Below, one piece after another: positions 18,239 through 24,941 of a stretch of 64,000 bases of DNA. Position 1 is the first letter of the stretch. Every line of letters starts with the position of its first letter. The DNA is from CAYTBN01 sp964436045. GTDB lineage: Bacteria; Myxococcota_A; UBA796; UBA9615; CAYRNR01. Made by a program: the position numbers and the translations under genes. The DNA lies in the NCBI GenBank assembly GCA_964436045.1, contig CAYTBN010000016.1:1-64000 (forward strand), in the 5' to 3' direction. The notes under the pieces are model-generated. The model did no database searches. It was not told where the DNA came from and saw nothing but the letters and a program-made list of their open reading frames with translations.

Positions 18239-18769
18239 TCAACGGCTGCGGGCCCTGCGGCCGATCCCGTGGGCCGCCGTGACCCCCGCGACGAAGGCCC
18301 GGCGCCGGGCGGGGTCCGCCAGGGTCTCGGCCTCCACCAGCGGCAGCTCGGGCCAGCGGCGGCGGGCCGCCAGGGCGAACATTCCCGTCCCCGCCACGGA
18401 TCCCGTTCCCTCCCCTACCACCGGAACCCCGGCGGGTCCGCAGCTCGGGGAACGTCCCTTGAGGATCAGGCCGGCGATGGCCAGGTCGTGCAGCGCGGCA
18501 AGGGTGAGAGCGATCCAGTCGTCCATCGTCGGGGTGAGATCGACGCCGGTTGCGATCACGGCCATCCGCGGCGCCTCCGGCGATCCCCGGAGCTCGACCG
18601 GGTCCCGGGGCACGGGCAGGCCGATGCCGACCTCCGGGCAGACGGGCACCAGCTCGAACCGACGGGCGAGCTGGTCAGCGACGACGGAGTCCCGCCGCTC
18701 CCGGCCATCGTAGCGCACGCGGTGCCCCAGCAGGCACTCGCTGACGGCGACCCGGGGGCGCGGGGTCAT
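18239..18769 (-). CDS. DUF523 family protein
   Basis: A 176-aa protein of the DUF523 family (the N-terminal part of some YbgA-like proteins). It has the conserved Cys motifs VSECLLGHRVRYDG, VCPEVGIGLPVPR and LKGRSPSCGP, which suggest a metal or cofactor site. The function of the family is poorly known. ATG 18769 is five bases from the end of the upstream protease gene, so they are co-transcribed. Confidence 0.85.
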   Translation of the reverse strand: MTPRPRVAVSECLLGHRVRYDGRERRDSVVADQLARRFELVPVCPEVGIGLPVPRDPVELRGSPEAPRMAVIATGVDLTPTMDDWIALTLAALHDLAIAGLILKGRSPSCGPAGVPVVGEGTGSVAGTGMFALAARRRWPELPLVEAETLADPARRRAFVAGVTAAHGIGRRARSR

Positions 18770-18773
18770 CGGC

Positions 18774-21700
18774 TCACGGAAAGGTGGAGCGCCGTCGGCG
18801 GATCAGGATGGCCAGCAGCGTCGCCGCCGCCAGCGCCGAGCGGCCGCTGCCGCCGGACCGGCACCCGCATCCGCCGGCCATCTGGCCGTCGAGGTCGAGA
18901 TCGTCGGCGGTCGAATCGTCGTCGTCCCCCTCCTCGGGGGGGGGTGGATCGGGCAGCAGAAGGGGGACGTGCACGTTGCCGCTGTTGCGGTGGTCGTGGT
19001 GGAAGGACGCCCAGGAAACTCCGGTGTGGGCGGGGCCGCTGGTGTCCCAGGCGAACAGGTAGCCGGCCCGGGTAGCCGACACCACCTCGAGCTGGGCGTC
19101 CCCGTCCAGGTCGCCGACCGCGGGCGAGGAGGTCACCCAGCCGGCGGTGCTCTTGGGCCAACCCTCGGGTTCGACCCCGGTGTAGTCGAAGGCGTGGACG
19201 AGGAAACCGCCGCTGCCGGCGATGACCTCGGGGTACCCGTCGCCGTCCAGGTCGGCGATGGCAGGGTTCATGAAGAACTGGATGTCCTCGACCTGCCGCG
19301 GGAAGCCCTTGATGAACATCCCGGTCTCGCTGTTCCAGGCCCCCAGCAGGTGGTCGAACTCCCGGCGCTTGCCGTCGCTGACGATGCCGAGGCCGAACTC
19401 GGGATCGATCCCGCTGTTGATCACGTCCATCACGCCGTCCAGGTCCAGGTCGCCCACAGACGAGCTGGCGACGCCGTGCAAGAAGGCCTCGGCGCGGGCG
19501 TTGGACCAGGGGCCGAACTGGTCGGAGAAGTGTCCCAGCGACACGTAGCTGGTGCCGTCGGACCGCAGGATCAGCCCCGGATCGGCGGTGGTCTGCAACA
19601 CCACCTCGAGCTTGCTGTCCCCGTCCAGATCCACCAGCGCGGGCGAGGCCGTGGTGCCCTCGCCGACGATGGGCAGAGCGGCCGTGAAGGCGCCGAACAG
19701 GGTCACCGGCCAGCCGTCCAGGTAGGGGCTGTCCGGGTGCAGGTTGCCGTCGCCGTGGACCGCGTAGGCCAGGCCGTAGTAGTTGCTCACGCTCTCGTTG
19801 GTGCCCACCACCGCGTCGAGGATGCCGTCCCCGTCGACGTCCCCCAGCGCCGGGGTCCCGACGATGCGGGCCGACGGCCACTGATCCGCCCCTTCCCATG
19901 ACAGCGCCACCGGCCAGCCGTCGACCAGCTCGCCGTCGTCGTGCCAGGCGTACAGGTGGCCATCCATGCTGCCGATCACGATCTCCAGGTCCCCGTCCCC
20001 GTCCAGATCGCCCAGGGCCGGAGAGCTGCCGACGGCCCTGTCGATCACCCGGCTGGGCGAGGTCGACTCCGGGTCCGAGAGCAGCGGATCGAGGCTCCGG
20101 GGGAACCCGTCACGCGGCGCCCCCGACGCGTCGAACACGTGGACGTACCCCCGCAGGGTCGTGACCACGATCTCCAGCGTCCCGTCCCCGTCCAGGTCGT
20201 CCACCGCCGGCGAGGAGAGCACCGCGCCGTACGCCGCGTCGGAGACGGCGCCCGAGGTGAAGGCGCCCGAGTCCAGGTGGTGGGCAGGTCCGTCGGCGTC
20301 CACCTCCTCCAGCAGCTCCATGGCCACGGGCCAGCCCTCCAACGGCTCGCCGTCGCCGTCGATGGCGTGGATCCGGCCGTCGGATGTGCCCAGGATGATC
20401 TCCAGGCGCCCGTCGCCGGTCAGATCCATCAGCGCCGCGCTGCCCTCCACCGACGCGCCCAGATCGACCGGGAAGCCGGGGTGGACATCCGAATCCTCGA
20501 TCACGCTGACCGTCCGCCGCGCCTGGCCCAGGTTCCCCGCTCCATCGGTGGCCTCGACCCGGATGGTGACCATCCAGCCGTGGGCCATCATCGCCCGGCC
20601 GACGTTGTCGTCCTCGGGGGTCAGCTGCCGCGGGGCCACGCGCTCGGTGGCGAGCACCTCGTGCACGGGCAGTTCGGCCAGCAGGCCGTCGAAGTCGGCG
20701 CCGGTCAGCTCCATGTCCGCCAGCTCCACGAACTCGCTGTCCCGCGGATCGGCGCCGCCCGCCCAGGACACCTTCACCTGGATCCCGGCCTCCCGGCCCC
20801 GGATCCAGCCGCGGATCGGGATGGTGCCCCCGGCCGCCGCCTGGATCGGCTCGAACCAGGGCGGGTCCTCGATGAAGACCTCCGGGGGGATCTCCCGGTC
20901 CCGCACCGCTGCCACCGCCCGGCCCGCGTTGATCCGGCCATGGCCGAAAAACAGGTCGAAGCCCGGGTACGAGGGGTAGAGCTCGGGATCGGCGTCGGGT
21001 CCCAGGGACTCGGGGATGTCGATGTCGTCCGCGGTGGCGATCAGGACCTGGGCCACCTCGCCCGCGGTCAGAGGCGGATCGAGTCCGGTGTCGACGCCGG
21101 CCGACACCACCAGCCCGGCCGTGCCAGCGACAACCGCGGTCCCGCCGGACGCGCAACCGGTGGACGAGCCCGACAGCTGCACGCGGGGGCCGAAGTTGGT
21201 GCAGTTGGAGAAGCTGAGGAAGCTCTTGATGTCCTCGCTGTCGTCGTCGTCGTAGCGCACCGCCTTGACCGATAACGCGTAGGGATCGGTGGACGGGTAG
21301 TTGAGGTGGAACGAGGTCTCGTCGGCCGCGGCGCAGACCAGGGTCACCCCCTGGTGGTAGGCGTAGGCCATCGCCTCGTGGGCGTACGCGCTGTGGCCCA
21401 GGGTGCCCGACGCCGCCTGCACCACCGCGGCCCCCGAGTCGACCGCGAAGAGCACGCCACTGGCGTAGTTGTCCCCGTCCATGATGAACGCGTCGCCCGT
21501 GCGCACGTTGAGCAACATGCAGCTGGGGCAGACGCCGATGTCGCCGCCGTCGTCCCCCTCCGCGCAGGACTCCTCGGCCTCGAAGGTACCGTGGCCGTAG
21601 CGCGTGTCGTCGTAGGGATCGTTGTCGTTCCAGTGAAAATCCCAGCCGGAGATGTCATCCACGTAGCCGTTGCCATCGCTGTCGACGCCGTCGGCGAAGT

Positions 21701-22235
21701 CCGGGTCGTGGATCAGGTCCGACGGCTCCAGCAATGCGTCGGCCACGTCGACGCCCGCGGTCATGTCCACCCGGGGATCCGCGGCGTAGTCGTCGATGTT
21801 GAACACGCCGTCGGCGTTGATGTCCCACACGCCGGGGAGCGCGATGCCGTCTGCGTCCTGGGGTTCGTTCAACTCGCCGCGGTTGAGGAAGTGCTTGCGT
21901 ACCGTGTCGCCGTTGTCCCACTTGATGCCCGAGTCCAGCACCGCGATCACGACCTCGGGCGATCCGGTGGTGATCCCCCAGGCCACGTCCGCCGCGATGC
22001 CGCTGCCGAGGGGCACCTCCGCCGGACGGACGGACTCGTAGTTCGGATCCACGTAGGACACCAGGTACCAGCGCCCGTCCAGGTCCGACGGGCACTCGGG
22101 TTCCGCTCCCAGGGCGTCCCCGCACTCGGGGTACAGCGGCAGCGGCACTTCGGCGCGGCTGGCCAGCGGTGGCAGGAACAACGCGGCCGTCAGGGAAAGC
22201 GCGAGGGTGAGATGGGAGAGCTCGATCCGGTTCAC
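18774..22235 (-). CDS. Secreted subtilisin-like protease with FG-GAP repeats and C-terminal sorting tail
   Basis: A 1,153-aa exported protein starting at GTG 22235 behind GGAG. After a signal peptide (to about residue 28) comes an S8 domain: Asp101 in AVLDSG, His215 in RYGHGT, and a serine context CASGGTAVVAG where Ser363 keeps the canonical eight-residue spacing to VAG but lacks the GTSMA motif. The oxyanion-loop Asn appears to be Asp in CAAADE. Residues 600-1080 hold about eight FG-GAP/VCBS repeats of the form DLDGDGxLEIVVG, a calcium-binding beta-propeller. The end has an Asp-rich stalk (EEGDDDDSTADD), GGCGC, a hydrophobic helix and RRRR, like MYXO-CTERM signals. Activity is doubtful given the altered motifs. 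Confidence 0.85.
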   Translation of the reverse strand: MNRIELSHLTLALSLTAALFLPPLASRAEVPLPLYPECGDALGAEPECPSDLDGRWYLVSYVDPNYESVRPAEVPLGSGIAADVAWGITTGSPEVVIAVLDSGIKWDNGDTVRKHFLNRGELNEPQDADGIALPGVWDINADGVFNIDDYAADPRVDMTAGVDVADALLEPSDLIHDPDFADGVDSDGNGYVDDISGWDFHWNDNDPYDDTRYGHGTFEAEESCAEGDDGGDIGVCPSCMLLNVRTGDAFIMDGDNYASGVLFAVDSGAAVVQAASGTLGHSAYAHEAMAYAYHQGVTLVCAAADETSFHLNYPSTDPYALSVKAVRYDDDDSEDIKSFLSFSNCTNFGPRVQLSGSSTGCASGGTAVVAGTAGLVVSAGVDTGLDPPLTAGEVAQVLIATADDIDIPESLGPDADPELYPSYPGFDLFFGHGRINAGRAVAAVRDREIPPEVFIEDPPWFEPIQAAAGGTIPIRGWIRGREAGIQVKVSWAGGADPRDSEFVELADMELTGADFDGLLAELPVHEVLATERVAPRQLTPEDDNVGRAMMAHGWMVTIRVEATDGAGNLGQARRTVSVIEDSDVHPGFPVDLGASVEGSAALMDLTGDGRLEIILGTSDGRIHAIDGDGEPLEGWPVAMELLEEVDADGPAHHLDSGAFTSGAVSDAAYGAVLSSPAVDDLDGDGTLEIVVTTLRGYVHVFDASGAPRDGFPRSLDPLLSDPESTSPSRVIDRAVGSSPALGDLDGDGDLEIVIGSMDGHLYAWHDDGELVDGWPVALSWEGADQWPSARIVGTPALGDVDGDGILDAVVGTNESVSNYYGLAYAVHGDGNLHPDSPYLDGWPVTLFGAFTAALPIVGEGTTASPALVDLDGDSKLEVVLQTTADPGLILRSDGTSYVSLGHFSDQFGPWSNARAEAFLHGVASSSVGDLDLDGVMDVINSGIDPEFGLGIVSDGKRREFDHLLGAWNSETGMFIKGFPRQVEDIQFFMNPAIADLDGDGYPEVIAGSGGFLVHAFDYTGVEPEGWPKSTAGWVTSSPAVGDLDGDAQLEVVSATRAGYLFAWDTSGPAHTGVSWASFHHDHRNSGNVHVPLLLPDPPPPEEGDDDDSTADDLDLDGQMAGGCGCRSGGSGRSALAAATLLAILIRRRRSTFP

Positions 22236-22289
22236 AGCCTGCTCCGGGTGATCCGGGACACGGTATCACCGGGCCAGTGGGGGTGTCAT

Positions 22290-22301
22290 GGGGGAGGGGG
22301 G
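22290..22301 (-). repeat. Third copy of the CCCCCCTCCCCC motif, upstream of the protease
   Basis: The 12-mer GGGGGAGGGGGG (plus strand) is identical to the core of the two repeats at 22473-22494 and 22555-22576. On the minus strand it lies about 55 bases upstream of the protease GTG, in the same orientation as the loops of the predicted small RNA. Confidence 0.6.
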
Positions 22302-22339
22302 AAGATGGGCTCGGACTCGGACTACCCCCCCGCTCCCAA

Positions 22340-22417
22340 GCTGCGGGCGGAGCCCGTCAGCGGCCCCCCAAGCCGGTCGCGTCGGTCGAGGTTCTGCTGC
22401 GGGCGAAGCCCGACAGC
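22340..22417. repeat. Two REP-like palindromes
   Basis: Two near-identical 22-bp imperfect palindromes lie at 22340-22361 and 22396-22417. Each is GCTG-CGGGC, a GGA or GAA triloop, then GCCCG, one unpaired base and CAGC. They are 56 bp apart in direct orientation. This form resembles repetitive extragenic palindromes. They lie between the predicted small-RNA terminator and the protease gene. Confidence 0.6.
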
Positions 22418-22451
22418 AGCAACCGCGCTCGGCCCCCAAAGCTCCGAGAAC

Positions 22452-22527
22452 AAAAAAAATCCTTGTCTGCAGGCGGATGAGGGGGAGGGGGGCCGCCAAA
22501 TGCCTGTAAAGGCTGCAGACAAGGATT
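22452..22527 (-). terminator. Intrinsic terminator of the predicted small RNA
   Basis: A perfect 15-bp stem (22527-22513 with 22472-22458) is followed on the minus strand by T at 22459-22452, of which two pair in the stem and six are free. The loop is large (40 bases) but contains its own inner stem. Confidence 0.65.
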
Positions 22528-22603
22528 CGAAATTTTAAAGTTCCCTAGCCTGCGGCGGATGAGGGGGAGGGGGGCCCGCCTTGATGCAAGCTTGGGAACT
22601 CGC
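22452..22603 (-). ncRNA. Predicted sigma-54-dependent small RNA with two C-rich-loop hairpins
   Basis: On the minus strand a transcript starting near 22603 would be about 152 nt. Hairpin 1 pairs 22600-22586 with 22553-22539 (15-base arms, one mismatch, one G-U). Hairpin 2 pairs 22527-22513 with 22472-22458 (15 perfect pairs) and runs directly into eight T (22459-22452). In each loop an inner GGCGG/CCGCC stem presents the same 16-base single strand, CCCCCCTCCCCCTCAT (22574-22559 and 22492-22477). Promoter, structure and terminator all face the same way. C-rich loops of this kind in known bacterial small RNAs pair with Shine-Dalgarno sequences, so a post-transcriptional regulator is the likeliest role. 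I recognise no named RNA family. Confidence 0.72.
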
Positions 22604-22613
22604 TGGGGGATGT

Positions 22614-22629
22614 AGCAGGACGCGTGCCA
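22614..22629 (-). promoter_or_regulatory. Sigma-54 (-24/-12) promoter, leftward
   Basis: The minus strand reads TGGCACGCGTCCTGCT. Against the RpoN consensus TGGCACG-N4-TTGCW it matches all seven -24 bases and four of five -12 bases, with exact spacing. The predicted start (+1) is at about 22603-22604, just before hairpin 1 of the predicted RNA. An enhancer-binding activator would be required; candidate dyads lie upstream at 22746-22766 and 22916-22944. Confidence 0.7.
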
Positions 22630-22745
22630 ACCTTCCGCGGCAGAGGGAGTTTTCTTTGAAAAAACTTAATCCCCTCGGAATCACCGGGGTTTGCGCCCTC
22701 GGAACTGTTGGTTCGCGACCGCGTCTTCGACGGGAATCCCGACTG

Positions 22746-22766
22746 ATGGTTTCATTCTGGAACCAT
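22746..22766. promoter_or_regulatory. Dyad upstream of the sigma-54 promoter (possible activator site)
   Basis: ATGGTT (22746-22751) and AACCAT (22761-22766) form an inverted repeat spaced by nine bases. It is about 145-165 bases upstream of the predicted small-RNA start, a normal distance for an enhancer-binding-protein site. This rests on position and symmetry only. Confidence 0.3.
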
Positions 22767-22915
22767 TCCCCGGCGAGCCGGCCGATCTGCCTATTTCATT
22801 TCGAAACAACCACCAAACGAGCGTCCGATCGGCCGCCTCTCCGGAGGCAGTTCGAGGTCTGAATACCGGTGGCAACGGCGCCGCGTTGGCCGGACCTCCC
22901 TCCCCCGCCACCGCG

Positions 22916-22944
22916 GCCGAGGGTTCGAAATTGAAACCCTCGGC
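22916..22944. repeat. Perfect 10-bp inverted repeat
   Basis: GCCGAGGGTT (22916-22925) and AACCCTCGGC (22935-22944) flank a nine-base AT-rich loop. No T-run follows on either strand, so it is not an obvious terminator. It could be an activator site or a hairpin. The rest of 22630-23061 has no gene that I can support; its base composition is more A+T-rich than the coding DNA around it. Confidence 0.5.
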
Positions 22945-23061
22945 GTCCGGCAACTGAGGCGCGATTCAACGGATGGCGGCCGATGCTCGTTGCGCAACCC
23001 CCGATCCATGGGCAGAATGTCTCCCCACCTGCGGGGAAACCGGGAAAAAACGGGGCGCAAC

Positions 23062-23916
23062 ATGGGCGAAAAGAGCCACTCGAGCCACATCACGAGCAAG
23101 GACGGCACCCGGCTGCGGGTCGTGGACTGGAGCGAGGGAGTGCAGGCGCGAGCCAAGCTGGCCTTCGTCCACGGCTGGGCCGAGTACACCGGGCGGTACG
23201 ACCACGTGGCCGCGTGGTTCGGGGCCCACGGTCTGGCCTGCTACGGCGTGGATCTGCGGGGCCACGGTCACAGCGACGGTGTCCGGGGCTTCATCAACGA
23301 GTACTCGGAGTACGTGGACGACTGCGAAGCCCTGGTGCGCTGGGTGATGGAGCAGGGCGACACCGACTTGCCCGTGTTCCTGGTCAGCCACTCCCAGGGC
23401 GGCCTGATCACGACCCGCTTTGCCGAGCAACGGCAACTGGCCGGAGATCTGGCGGGCCTGGTGGCCTCGGCGCCGATGTACGGGCTGGCCATCGAGGTGC
23501 CCGGGTGGAAGGCGGCGATGGGGGACGTGATGTCCCGGGTTTGGCCTTCCCTGGCCCTGGAGGCCGGGGTCGACCCCGAGACCCTGTCCAAGGACCCGGA
23601 GCGCAACCGGGACTACATGGAGGATCCGCTGATCTTCAGAAAGGCCACCTCCCGCTGGTTCACCGAGTCCAAGCTGGCCCAGGAGCAGTCGCTGGCCGAA
23701 GCCCAGCGGATCGCGATCCCGGTGCTGCTGCTCCACTCCCCGGACGACCGGGTCAACGCCTACTCCGCCAGCCGGGCGATCTACGACCGTCTGGGCGTGG
23801 ACGACAAGACCTTCAAGGTCTACAAGGGGCTTCGCCACGAGCTGTTCAACGAGGTCGAGCGCGAAGAGGTCTTCACCGACGTCCTCGAGTGGATCGAAGC
23901 CCGCCTACCTGGCTGA
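23062..23916 (+). CDS. Alpha/beta hydrolase, monoacylglycerol lipase-like
   Basis: A 284-aa serine hydrolase of the monoacylglycerol lipase group. It has the family N-terminus (TSKDGTRLRVVDW, then FVHGWAEYTGRYDHVA), GVDLRGHGHSDG, the nucleophile Ser111 in VSHSQGG (first Gly of GxSxG is Ser), an acid at Asp228/229 in HSPDDRV and His259 in GLRHELFNE. There is no signal peptide, so it is cytoplasmic. ATG 23062 is preferred because the family sequence begins there; ATG codons at 23008 and 23017 are also in frame. rfbD follows 21 bases later. Confidence 0.88.
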   Translation: MGEKSHSSHITSKDGTRLRVVDWSEGVQARAKLAFVHGWAEYTGRYDHVAAWFGAHGLACYGVDLRGHGHSDGVRGFINEYSEYVDDCEALVRWVMEQGDTDLPVFLVSHSQGGLITTRFAEQRQLAGDLAGLVASAPMYGLAIEVPGWKAAMGDVMSRVWPSLALEAGVDPETLSKDPERNRDYMEDPLIFRKATSRWFTESKLAQEQSLAEAQRIAIPVLLLHSPDDRVNAYSASRAIYDRLGVDDKTFKVYKGLRHELFNEVEREEVFTDVLEWIEARLPG

Positions 23917-23937
23917 GCGCCCGACACGGCGACGACC

Positions 23938-24861
23938 ATGGACCAGCCCCACGCCCTGCTGACCGGCGGCGCCGGAACGCTTGCCCGTGACCTGCAGCCG
24001 GCCTTGCTGGCGGCGGGATGGCGAGTCTCGACCCTGCCGCGACTCCAGCTGGACATCACCGACCCCCGCTCGGTGACCGAGGCCCTGGAATCGACCCGGC
24101 CGACGGTGGTGATCAACACGGCGGCATGGACGGACGTGGACGGCGCCGAGGTCCACTGGGCCCAGGCTGAGCAGGTCAACGCGGTCGGTCCGGAGATGGT
24201 GGCCCGGGGCTGCGCCTCCAAGGGGCTGCCCATGGTCCACCTGTCCACGGACTACGTGTTCGGCGGCCGGGGCAGCGGCTCCCGCGATCACCCCCGACGA
24301 CCGCTGCGCGAAGACGACCCACCGCGGCCGGCAAACAGCTACGGTCGCAGCAAGCTCGACGGGGAGCGCCGGGTCCGGGACACGCTGCGCCACGATCACC
24401 TGATCGTCCGGACGGCCTGGCTCTATGGCGCCGCAGGCCCTTCGTTCCCGCGCTCGATCCTGGAGCAGGCCGCCGCGGGCGACGAGTTGTCGGTGGCGGA
24501 CGACCAGATCGGCTGCCCCACCTGGTCCGCCGACCTGGCCGACGCCATCGTCGCGCTGCTGGCAGTCGGTGCCCGCGGGACCGTGCACTTCTGCGCCGCG
24601 GACAGCTGCAGCTGGTTCGAGCTGGCCGGGGCGGTCTGTGAGGGCGCCCGGGCCCGGGGCAGGGCGCTGACGGCCCGGTCGATTCGCCCGACCGCGTCCC
24701 GCGTGGGACCGGGCCTTGCCCTCCGCCCCCGTTGGTCCGCGCTGGACACCGCACGCTATGCCGAACTCTCGGGCCGGACGCCGCCCACGTGGCGCGACGC
24801 CCTGGACCGCTTCCTCGATCGCTACCTGGACGACCTGCTCCCGCCCCGCGCAAACAGTTGA
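23938..24861 (+). CDS. rfbD: dTDP-4-dehydrorhamnose reductase
   Basis: A 307-aa extended SDR enzyme that makes dTDP-L-rhamnose for surface polysaccharide. It has the Rossmann glycine motif TGGAGTLA, NTAAWTDVDGAE, STDYVFGG, the catalytic YGRSK (YxxxK) and the substrate-loop ADDQIGCPTW, in the order usual for RmlD. The other rml genes are not in the window. It follows the lipase gene closely and precedes ileS by 80 bases. Confidence 0.9.
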   Translation: MDQPHALLTGGAGTLARDLQPALLAAGWRVSTLPRLQLDITDPRSVTEALESTRPTVVINTAAWTDVDGAEVHWAQAEQVNAVGPEMVARGCASKGLPMVHLSTDYVFGGRGSGSRDHPRRPLREDDPPRPANSYGRSKLDGERRVRDTLRHDHLIVRTAWLYGAAGPSFPRSILEQAAAGDELSVADDQIGCPTWSADLADAIVALLAVGARGTVHFCAADSCSWFELAGAVCEGARARGRALTARSIRPTASRVGPGLALRPRWSALDTARYAELSGRTPPTWRDALDRFLDRYLDDLLPPRANS

Positions 24862-24941
24862 TCGCCCGCCCGCGAAGGGTTAAACCAAGCCCCTCGCCGC
24901 CGATGGAGTCCATCGGTCCAGCGAACCATCCGAGGACGACC

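Noticed and set aside
21106..21150. Loss of the catalytic serine of the S8 protease (GTSMA reading GGTAV)
   Set aside because: Aligning on the conserved VAG instead puts Ser363 of CASGG at the exact catalytic spacing, so loss cannot be claimed.
22917..22944. A GGGTTCGAAA sequence like a tRNA T-loop
   Set aside because: The flanking stem is 10 bp with a nine-base loop, not the 5-bp/7-base T arm, and no acceptor or anticodon arms are present.
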